Assembly: GCA_031259905.1 (NCBI GenBank)
Contig: JAIRKS010000084.1
Coordinates: forward strand, 1-13,020
DNA: 13,020 nt
Reading direction: 5' to 3'
DNA from: Odoribacteraceae bacterium
GTDB taxonomy: Bacteria; Bacteroidota; Bacteroidia; Bacteroidales; Marinifilaceae
This document shows positions 7,037 to 13,020 of this stretch, in pieces (the first letter of the stretch is position 1; every line of letters starts with the position of its first letter). The notes under the pieces were generated by a model. That model was given only the letters and a program-made list of their open reading frames with translations. It made no database searches and was not told where the DNA came from. The position numbers and the translations under genes were made by a program.

Positions 7037-10000
7037 TTATTTAAATGTCACGTTAAGCGCGAAGGACAACGAGCGATTAAACGGGTAAGTGATTCCTTTT
7101 TCCGCGCGGACCGTGGAAAATTCAAACGCTTCGTTCAGCGTGGCGCTTAGCCTCGCGTTTGCCAGGCCCACCCGGCCGAGCCACGGTTGCCCCCGGAAGT
7201 CGTAGGTCAGGTTGAACGACTCGCCCTTGAGGTAATTCTCGCGTTGCACGTAGCGATCGGTCACGGGAGCGCGATACGTCTCCGAGTTCTCGTTAGGCGG
7301 CACGATGTTCCGGTATCTTGCCCGGTCGCCCGGCTTCTGCCAACGATCGTACAGCGCTCGCTTGTCCTGGTTGTACGTGATGGCCTTTTCCCGCGTGATG
7401 TTCTCGATCCTCTCGTATAGCTTCTCGTTATAATAATCCGCCCCGACGCTGTACCGGAGGTACGCGCTAAACGTAAGACTCTTCCACGCGACCGTCGTTC
7501 CGACCGTCCCGGTCAGTGCCGGCTGGGTATTCCCGACGACGACCTCGTCCTTCGCGTTGTAAACGAAAGTATAGGAGTTGTCCCTCCGGATGAAGATCTC
7601 CTCCCCGCTGACGGGATCGATCCCGGCAGAAGGCACTGCCCAGATGTCGTCCGGGCCGTAACCGTCACGGAAACGTTTCAGCGATGATTTCTGCAATTCC
7701 GTGTTCATGGACGCGAGGCGATTGCCGATCTTGCTGTACGTGGTCTTGTAGTGGCTCCCCGTGGCGTGCACCGTCCAGGAGGTTGCCGGGGTCTTGATCA
7801 AGCGGAAGGAGGTCTGGAAGGTGTAGCCGCGAATCTCGCTCCGCCCGAAGTTCGTGATGTACTTCCCGCTACCGGTGGAGGGGGCCACGTCGATCTGTAC
7901 CAGCAACGGGTCCGTGACTTTCCGGTAGACGTCCGTGTTGAACGTGAAACGGTTGTTGAAGACGGCGATATCCAGCCCCAGGTTCATGTCGCGGGTCTTC
8001 TGCCAGTCCAGGTTCTCGTTCGAGAAGGTGTTCACGTTCGCGCCCACGCCGAAGACGTTCTGGGACGAGGTGTTGTACTTGTAGCTTAAATCGGTGTCCA
8101 GCGAGAAGTTGTTGTTCCCCGGATTCCCGTACGAGAAGCGCAGCTTCAGGCGATCGGCCCATTGACTGGCGAAACTCTCCCGGTGTATGTTCCAGGCGAC
8201 GCCGAGCGAGTAAGTGGTAGTGTATTTCCTGTTCCGCCCGAAGTTCGTCGAGCCGTCACCGCGGAGGTTAACGTCCAACGCGTAGCGATCCTTAAAGCTA
8301 TAGTTCAGGTTCGCGATATAGTTCACGCTTCTCGACAGGCTCTCGCCGTACGAGGGCTTGCTCGAGAGGGCGTACCGGTTCGCGAAGGAGGGGTTAGGGA
8401 TCAAGTCGTCCGGGAAGCCGATCGCGGTGAAGGCATCGTTCCGGCTCTTCGACGAGGAGAAGTCCACGCGTCCCACGATATTGACCTGGTGCGAATCGTC
8501 GAAGTAACGCCCGTACGTGACGGTGAAATCCCCGCTGTACAAGAAGCGGTCGCGGGTAGATTTCGTGTATGATCCTCTTTCCAGCCTGTTGACGTTCGCG
8601 TAATCGGTATGATAGGGAGACTTGAACGTTTCGCCCGTGTTCAACGTCTTCGTGATATTCACCTTCCCGCTCAACTTGAGCGCTTCCGTGAGGAAAAACT
8701 CCACCTTGAAGTTATTCCGCAGCTCCAACGTTGTCCTTTCACTCAGGTAATTCTGCGAGGCGTTGTACAACGGGTTGGAGACGCGCACGGGCGTGGTCCA
8801 GATGGTATACTCGTCCAGGAAAGGCTCCCGCGTTGATCCCCTGGGGTAATAGGGGTTCGTCTTCAAGTAAGTTTCAAAGGACTCCGGGGCGTCCCGTTCC
8901 GTCGTGTACCCCACGGTAAAGATATCGTTGAGGAGCACCTTTGTTGCCCGGTAGTTCATGTTCACGTTAAATCCCAGCACATTTCTTCCCGATTGTTTCA
9001 TGACGCCCTGGTTGCTCGCGTAGTCCACGCCCAGGGAATAATACATGGCTTCCGTCCCGCCGGTAGCGGTGGCGCTATGTTTATTCGTCAACCCTACGCG
9101 CACCGGCTCGCTCAGCCAGTAAGTATTGACGCCGCTTTGTACCCACGCGAGTTTCTTGTTGTACAACTTTTTCAGGTCAAAATCCGGCTCTATCGTCGTG
9201 CCATCGTAATAGCCGGTCAACCGCTCGAACTCCAGTTTCTCGGCGGCGTTCATCATGTTATAGACGGTAAGATCCGGCATCGCCGCCGTGAGCACCCCGT
9301 TATACCTGAAATCTAATTTCCCCGGGCGCGGGCGTTTCGTTTCGATAACGATCACGCCGTTGGCCGCGCGAGAACCGTACATCGCCGTGGAGGCCGCGTC
9401 TTTCAGGACGACGAGACCGGAGACGCGCTCCATGTCAAGATCCACGACCGTCTCGAGCGAGACCTCGAAGCCGTCCAGGATGAAGAGCGGGAGGTTCGGG
9501 TCGCCGCAGAATTCCGCCTCCATGTTGATCACGCTGGCCTTCCCGCGGATGTCTATGTCCGGCATCTTGTTGGGATCAGAACCAAACTGGTTGTTCGGGG
9601 TGATCCGGAACGCCGGGTCCAGCGTCTTCAACGCCACCAGCACGTTTTGTGTGCTGATCCGCTTCAGGTCTTCCCCCCGGTAGGAGGCAAACGAGCCGGT
9701 GAAGCTGTTCACGCCGCGCTCGAACATACCCGTGGAAACCACCACCACCTCCTCCATCTCGGTCGTGCTTTCTTCCAGCACCACGTCCAGTTCCCCCTCG
9801 CCGGCGTATTCCACTTCCCTGGTCACCATGCCGATGAAAGAGAATTGCAGCACGATCTTGCCGGCCGTCGGGACAGTCAACGAGTATTTCCCGTCGATGC
9901 CCGACGATACGCCCGTGCTTTCCGTTCCTTTCAGGAGTATCGTCACGCCGGGCAGGGGCGTCCCGTCTTTTTCTCTCACCGTCCCGCGGATGGTCACCTG

Positions 10001-10390
10001 CCTGACCTGCCCCTGGTCATCGACGATCGTTCCCGGGACGATCACGATGTACTCGTCCACGAACTTGTAGGTCATCCCGCTTCCCTGGAGTACCTTCGAG
10101 AGCACCTCCTCCACGGGGGTATCCGTGAAGTTGGCGACTACTTTCGGTCTCCCCGTCAGCCGGTCGTCGTTATAGATCACGACCCTCCCCGTCTGCTCGC
10201 GGATCTTCTCCAGGATGGTTTTCATACTCGTTTCACCCAACTGCATGTTCACTTTCTGCTGGGAGAGACCTCTCGCCGAAAGGCTACAGGTGAAACACAC
10301 GCACAGTAGACACGTTAATCTCATCATTCTCGCTAAATCTCGTGATTTATTTCTTAATAAAATAAGGTACGACGCGTTGCTTTTTTCCAT
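7037..10390 (-). CDS. SusC/RagA family TonB-dependent outer-membrane receptor with STN domain
   Basis: A 1117-aa protein. After a signal peptide (MRLTCLLCVCFTCSLSARG, residues 23-41) and SQQKVNMQLGETSM comes an STN domain (about 45-118). A carboxypeptidase-regulatory-like beta domain follows (about 131-210, VTIRGTVREKDGTPLPGVTI). Next are a TonB-box-like EMEEVVVVSTG (211-221) and the plug (about 222-352), which contains the SusC signatures PLFILDGFEV, VLKDAASTAMYGSRAANGVI and VIETK. The rest is the beta-barrel, ending in a terminal aromatic strand (SLSFALNVTFK). It imports ligand across the outer membrane using TonB energy. The STN domain is the part that contacts FecR-type anti-sigma factors, so this receptor is also a sensor for the sigma/FecR pair upstream. 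Of the possible starts, the ATG at 10390 gives the family's usual long N-terminus. No Shine-Dalgarno is visible. The substrate is not determined. Confidence 0.96.
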   Translation of the reverse strand: MEKSNASYLILLRNKSRDLARMMRLTCLLCVCFTCSLSARGLSQQKVNMQLGETSMKTILEKIREQTGRVVIYNDDRLTGRPKVVANFTDTPVEEVLSKVLQGSGMTYKFVDEYIVIVPGTIVDDQGQVRQVTIRGTVREKDGTPLPGVTILLKGTESTGVSSGIDGKYSLTVPTAGKIVLQFSFIGMVTREVEYAGEGELDVVLEESTTEMEEVVVVSTGMFERGVNSFTGSFASYRGEDLKRISTQNVLVALKTLDPAFRITPNNQFGSDPNKMPDIDIRGKASVINMEAEFCGDPNLPLFILDGFEVSLETVVDLDMERVSGLVVLKDAASTAMYGSRAANGVIVIETKRPRPGKLDFRYNGVLTAAMPDLTVYNMMNAAEKLEFERLTGYYDGTTIEPDFDLKKLYNKKLAWVQSGVNTYWLSEPVRVGLTNKHSATATGGTEAMYYSLGVDYASNQGVMKQSGRNVLGFNVNMNYRATKVLLNDIFTVGYTTERDAPESFETYLKTNPYYPRGSTREPFLDEYTIWTTPVRVSNPLYNASQNYLSERTTLELRNNFKVEFFLTEALKLSGKVNITKTLNTGETFKSPYHTDYANVNRLERGSYTKSTRDRFLYSGDFTVTYGRYFDDSHQVNIVGRVDFSSSKSRNDAFTAIGFPDDLIPNPSFANRYALSSKPSYGESLSRSVNYIANLNYSFKDRYALDVNLRGDGSTNFGRNRKYTTTYSLGVAWNIHRESFASQWADRLKLRFSYGNPGNNNFSLDTDLSYKYNTSSQNVFGVGANVNTFSNENLDWQKTRDMNLGLDIAVFNNRFTFNTDVYRKVTDPLLVQIDVAPSTGSGKYITNFGRSEIRGYTFQTSFRLIKTPATSWTVHATGSHYKTTYSKIGNRLASMNTELQKSSLKRFRDGYGPDDIWAVPSAGIDPVSGEEIFIRRDNSYTFVYNAKDEVVVGNTQPALTGTVGTTVAWKSLTFSAYLRYSVGADYYNEKLYERIENITREKAITYNQDKRALYDRWQKPGDRARYRNIVPPNENSETYRAPVTDRYVQRENYLKGESFNLTYDFRGQPWLGRVGLANARLSATLNEAFEFSTVRAEKGITYPFNRSLSFALNVTFK

Positions 10391-10421
10391 ACATTAGCTG
10401 TGTTTATTTTGGTTTATACTC

Positions 10422-10463
10422 GAAGCTGGCCGGGAAGTCTTTGCACCACGTACCGGCCGCTTC
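10422..10463. other. Stem-loop between FecR and SusC genes, T-rich on its plus-strand side
   Basis: GAAGC-T-GGCCGG and CCGGCCGCTTC pair as an 11-bp stem with one bulged T around a 19-base loop. On the minus strand it lies in the leader of the SusC gene, about 30 bases before its ATG. On the plus strand it is followed at once by a T-rich stretch (TTTTTCTCTT), which resembles a terminator for a transcript running antisense to the SusC 5' end. Antisense RNAs at this position are known from some Bacteroides SusCD loci. Here it is only inference, and the long loop weakens a terminator reading. Confidence 0.45.
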
Positions 10464-10475
10464 TTTTTCTCTTGA

Positions 10476-11594
10476 TTATTTCTTGTTAACTGTAATTTCC
10501 CTCCCGTCGATCTTGAAGGTCACGTCTGTCGTCGCGCCGATCAAGTCCAGGATATAGTCGATGTTCTCGTATTTCTTTACTGACCCGGTAAACAGTAACT
10601 CCTTCAACCTATCGTCGGGGAAGAAAAACACGACGTTGTACCACCGGCCCAACCTCGCGGACAACTCCTCCAACGGCATGGCATCGAAGTCCAGCACGCC
10701 ATTTTTCCAGTTCACGTAAGCCTCCACCCTGCTCACCTGCCTCACCGTACACTCGCCCGTCTCACGGTTCATCACCAGCTGGCGGGAGGGCAACAGCCGC
10801 CACTCCTCTCCACCGGCGAGCGCGCTCACCTCTCCCTGCACCAGCGTCACCTCCACCCGCGCGTCTTCCTCGTGGGCCATCACGTTAAAGCTCGTGCCCA
10901 GCACGCGGACGTCCACCCCACGCGCGTGAACGATGAAGGGGGAAGTCCCGCGCTCTACTTCAAAATACCCCTCCCCTTCCAGCGTCACTTCCCGCGGGCT
11001 GCCGGGAGAGAAGCCAGCCGGGAAACGCAAGCGCGACGCCGCGTTCAGGTAAACGAACGTGCCGTCGGGGAGCGTCAGGTGGAACTCGCCACCCGCCGGG
11101 ATCATGATCTCGTGATACAACGTCTTCGTTCCCGCGACGTGATCGTCGTGAATTTCCGTCCACGCGTCATCGATCCTCGCGTCTTCTTTCTTGTCCAGGA
11201 ACAATTGCCGCCCGTCGGCGAGCGTCAGTACCGCCTTGAATTCGCCGGGCGGGATGACCGCGACCGGCACGTCGCCGCCAGGCGACAGGACGAGGGTGTA
11301 CAAGAAGTAAATTCCCGCTAGCACGACCAGCGAGGCGGCGGCCACGGAATAACGAACGCGGCGACGAGCGCGCGTGTAACGTGCCATGACCCTCTCCCAG
11401 GCGCTCTCGACGGCGATGCCGTCCCACTTGAGCGAGAACCTCCCCAGGTCGCACGCCCTCGCGAGCTCGCGATACCACTTCCCGTGCTCCGGGGATTCCC
11501 GCAGCCACTCGTCTAATTGCCGGCGTTCAAGGGCGTTTTCTTGCCCCGACGACGTTTTTCCGATGATGTCTTCTATGTATTCCGGTATGTTCAT
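10476..11594 (-). CDS. FecR family anti-sigma factor
   Basis: A 372-aa protein of standard FecR layout. The N-terminal cytoplasmic sigma-binding region is about residues 1-78 (ALERRQLDEWLRESPEHGKW). A single membrane segment spans about 81-103 (RYSVAAASLVVLAGIYFLYT), preceded by a basic ARRRVR stop. The periplasmic FecR domain is about 160-257, with IPAGGEFHLTLPDGTFVYLN, VTLEGEGYFEVE, VRVLGTSFNVMA and LVQGEVSA. A DUF4974 C-terminal domain (about 300-371) closes it. It holds the ECF sigma factor at the membrane and releases or activates it when the STN domain of the loaded receptor contacts its periplasmic part. The receptor gene directly downstream is the obvious partner. The ATG at 11594 lies inside the 3' end of the sigma gene frame (68-base overlap), so translation is probably coupled. 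Confidence 0.95.
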   Translation of the reverse strand: MNIPEYIEDIIGKTSSGQENALERRQLDEWLRESPEHGKWYRELARACDLGRFSLKWDGIAVESAWERVMARYTRARRRVRYSVAAASLVVLAGIYFLYTLVLSPGGDVPVAVIPPGEFKAVLTLADGRQLFLDKKEDARIDDAWTEIHDDHVAGTKTLYHEIMIPAGGEFHLTLPDGTFVYLNAASRLRFPAGFSPGSPREVTLEGEGYFEVERGTSPFIVHARGVDVRVLGTSFNVMAHEEDARVEVTLVQGEVSALAGGEEWRLLPSRQLVMNRETGECTVRQVSRVEAYVNWKNGVLDFDAMPLEELSARLGRWYNVVFFFPDDRLKELLFTGSVKKYENIDYILDLIGATTDVTFKIDGREITVNKK

Positions 11595-12204
11595 GCGCGT
11601 CTCTTTTTAAAATAAGACTGAAAAGAGACCCCGACGGGTGAACGAGACGCGCGAAAAAAATCCCGATCCACGCGTCTTTCTCCCGGAATGTCTCCCGGAG
11701 GACGCGTAGCCCGTGACCGAGCAGTGTTTTTACCGTGTTGATGGAGACGTGTAGTTCCTCGGCGACTTTCCGGTATTCCATGTCCCGCATCAGCACGCCC
11801 TCGAGCACGCGGCGCGTCTGCGCGGGCAACCGGTTGATGACCCGCATTACCTCGTCGACAAGCTGCTGGTTTAACGAGGAGAGTACCTCCTCGGCGATCT
11901 CCACCCGCGTGTAATCCAGGGCCAGCCGCAACGCGTCTTTCTCGACCCCGCGCGTGTAACAACGGTTGCGCACGGAGGAGTACAGGTAGGATCGCAACGC
12001 GCGAGGGTCTACCCTCTCCAGGTAGTTCCCCTCTAACAGGCGAACGAAGAGGTCTTGCACGATGTCTTCTGCCGTGAATTCATCGCGAAGGAGCGTGCCG
12101 GCGTATAGCACCAACGGGCGATAGTAGCGCTCGAAGAGTAACCGAACGCCACGCCCGCGATCCTGACGCGAAATCTGGAGAATATCTACATCACTCGTTT
12201 GCAT
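11527..12204 (-). CDS. ECF-type RNA polymerase sigma factor
   Basis: A 225-aa frame. Region 2 covers about residues 20-85 (LLFERYYRPLVLYAGTLLRD, FTAEDIVQDLFVRLLEG, LRSYLYSSVRNRC). Region 4 covers about 115-172 (VINRLPAQTRRVLEGVLMRD, MEYRKVAEELHVSINTVKTL), which carries the promoter-binding helix-turn-helix. It would direct RNA polymerase to the SusCD operon when freed by FecR. The ATG at 12204 (MQTSDVDILQ) is chosen because the open frame upstream is only translated repeat sequence and no other Met precedes region 2. The last 25 or so residues (after SLFSLILK) run across the FecR start and have no family character. A run of seven T (minus strand) near residue 182 is a possible frameshift site, so the true C-terminus may be shorter. 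Confidence 0.93.
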   Translation of the reverse strand: MQTSDVDILQISRQDRGRGVRLLFERYYRPLVLYAGTLLRDEFTAEDIVQDLFVRLLEGNYLERVDPRALRSYLYSSVRNRCYTRGVEKDALRLALDYTRVEIAEEVLSSLNQQLVDEVMRVINRLPAQTRRVLEGVLMRDMEYRKVAEELHVSINTVKTLLGHGLRVLRETFREKDAWIGIFFARLVHPSGSLFSLILKRDAHEHTGIHRRHHRKNVVGARKRP

Positions 12205-12209
12205 CGACG

Positions 12210-12239
12210 CGAATGTATGCTTTTTCAAACAACAAGCAA
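12210..12239 (-). promoter_or_regulatory. Candidate promoter of the sigma-factor gene
   Basis: The minus strand has TTG (12237-12239), a 19-base spacer, then TACATTCG (12210-12217). This is one mismatch from the Bacteroidota -7 consensus TAnnTTTG, at the expected distance from a -33 TTG. Only five bases separate it from the ATG at 12204, so a transcript starting here would be nearly leaderless. That is unusual and lowers confidence. Its upstream edge lies 13 bases from the large palindrome. Confidence 0.4.
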
Positions 12240-12252
12240 CACGTGCCACCCT

Positions 12253-12577
12253 CCCTCCCTGACCAGGCAAGGGGGAAAGTGGTTTCCCCCCTGCACCCCC
12301 CTCCAGCCCGTAACACGGGCAGGCATTAAGCTGGCCACGCGTGACGAGGAAAACTTGAAGCGCGGGCGATGTAGCTTCCGTTAGAGGGGCAACAAGCGAG
12401 GGAGGGAACTTGCAGTTTTCTGCAAGCACCCTCCCTCGCTTGTTGCCCCTCTAACGGAAGCTTGATTTCCATTCATCACGTCCTCCCGTCACGTCCGGCC
12501 AGTTTATTGCCTGCCCGTGCTACGGGCTGGAGGGGGTGCAGGGGGAAACCACTTTCCCCCTGCCTGGTCAGGGAGGG
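12253..12577. repeat. Large imperfect palindrome built of two inverted hairpin-rich repeat copies
   Basis: The left copy (about 12253-12349) and the reverse complement of the right copy (about 12480-12577) are nearly identical over the outer 80 bases. They differ by three single-base indels and a few substitutions, and then diverge. Each copy holds the same two mini-hairpins. The first is GGGGGAAA/TTTCCCCC with a 4-base loop (12271-12290 and 12541-12560). The second is GCCCGT/ACGGGC with a 3-base loop (12306-12320 and 12513-12527). The centre is a separate perfect inverted repeat (12373-12462). There is no transposase and no clear target-site duplication. The look is that of a REP/BIME- or MITE-like dispersed element, which only a genome search can confirm. 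It fills most of the gene-free stretch between the DUF6261 gene and the sigma gene. Confidence 0.85.
12373..12462. repeat. Perfect 34-bp inverted repeat at the palindrome centre
   Basis: Bases 12373-12406 (AGCTTCCGTTAGAGGGGCAA onward, ending GCGAGGGAGGG) and 12429-12462 are exact reverse complements, 34 of 34. The 22 bases between them contain a further stem, CTTGCAG/CTGCAAG with a TTTT loop, separated by two unpaired bases on each side. The RNA or extruded DNA would be a very stable 41-bp hairpin. It could insulate the sigma gene from upstream transcription, but no T-tract supports a classical terminator. Confidence 0.92.
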
Positions 12578-12675
12578 GATAAAAAGACCGGGGAGGATCC
12601 CTCGCGGTACTGCTCCCCGGTGAAACATAAAACATGGAGGCACTCTAACGTGGTGCACCAAGATAAAAACTCTCT

Positions 12676-13020
12676 TTACTGTTGCTGACCCTCGACAGGG
12701 GACTCGTTGTCCTCGTCGGGAAACTCGTTCCCGTCGGTGGCGTTCTCGTCCTTGCCGGCGGCGGCAGCGCGGCGTCCGTGCTCGATGGCGAGGATATTCT
12801 TGTAGCGTGTAGCGATAGCGTTGAACTCGGCCACGAACGGCGCGAGTTCGGGAGTGAAATCGATACCGTTCAGCGTGATCACCGCCTCGAGGCGGGCGAC
12901 GAGCGCGTGAAACGTCTTGTCGACGGCCGCGCGGGCCTCCCTCATGCGCGTCGCGGGACGTTTCGCGACCTCCTCGTAACGGTCGCGCATCGCGGCGATA
13001 AACGCGTTGTTCACCTCCTC
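12676..13020 (-). CDS. DUF6261 family protein, C-terminal part (cut by window edge)
   Basis: The frame is open from the right edge to a TAA at 12676-12678, giving the last 114 residues. The frame continues upstream of the GTG at 13014, so that codon is not the start. The helical segment VNNAFIAAMRDRYEEVAKRP, followed by TRMREARAAVDKTFHALVAR, VITLNG and EFNAIATRYKNILA, matches the C-terminal end of DUF6261 proteins, which are common in Bacteroidia and have no known function. The final 25 residues are an acidic, low-complexity tail ending in QQQ. The gene is separated from the sigma operon by the large palindrome and is unlikely to belong to it. Confidence 0.75.
   Translation of the reverse strand, partial: EEVNNAFIAAMRDRYEEVAKRPATRMREARAAVDKTFHALVARLEAVITLNGIDFTPELAPFVAEFNAIATRYKNILAIEHGRRAAAAGKDENATDGNEFPDEDNESPVEGQQQ

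Noticed and set aside
12205..12429. 75-codon N-terminal extension of the sigma factor up to an ATG at 12429
   Set aside because: The extension only translates the left half of the palindrome and has no sigma-factor character. The start at 12204 fits the family.
12253..12577. Invertible promoter flanked by inverted repeats, as in Bacteroides phase variation
   Set aside because: The perfect 34-bp repeats enclose only 22 bases with no promoter. The segment within the outer arms also has no TAnnTTTG box, and there is no recombinase gene nearby.
12476..12661. 61-codon minus-strand open frame over the right repeat arm
   Set aside because: Its middle is the translated repeat unit, also seen in frames of the left arm, and its ends have no family match. 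It is a repeat-derived spurious frame.

Overview
The window comes from a GC-rich member of the Bacteroidota (Bacteroidia, gut-type). The evidence is a SusC/SusD outer-membrane pair, FecR-type anti-sigma control by an STN-containing receptor, DUF4843 and PKD-like lipoproteins, a DUF6261 protein, and promoter boxes of the Bacteroides type (TAnnTTTG). I cannot assign a genus. All supported genes lie on the minus strand, so they read from the right edge to the left.

From right to left: the 3' end of a DUF6261-family gene (12676-13020, cut by the edge). Then a gene-free stretch of about 470 bases dominated by a large imperfect palindrome (12253-12577) made of two inverted copies of a hairpin-rich repeat around a 34-bp perfect stem. 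Next is an ECF sigma factor (11527-12204) and its FecR anti-sigma partner (10476-11594), whose reading frames overlap by 68 bases. After an 85-base gap holding a strong stem-loop comes a 1117-aa SusC/RagA TonB-dependent receptor with an STN domain (7037-10390). SusD/RagB (5564-7027), a DUF4843 lipoprotein (4742-5557) and a PKD-like lipoprotein (3181-4701) follow, with gaps of 9, 6 and 40 bases. A 599-base intergenic region carries a 12-bp-stem hairpin and 14 in-register units of a 21-bp tandem repeat. The last complete gene is an M64 (IgA-peptidase-like) metalloprotease lipoprotein with BACON-like domains (998-2581), which appears to have its own promoter. The left edge holds the 5' part of a helix-turn-helix regulator (1-711) that runs out of the window.

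Working model (inference): the receptor senses and imports a ligand together with SusD and the two accessory surface lipoproteins. Its STN domain signals through FecR to the sigma factor, which activates the operon. The nearby surface metalloprotease, and the absence of any carbohydrate-active enzyme, suggest a protein- or glycoprotein-derived substrate rather than a polysaccharide. The least explained parts are the 21-bp array, the large palindrome, and the HExxxH spacing in the protease active site.
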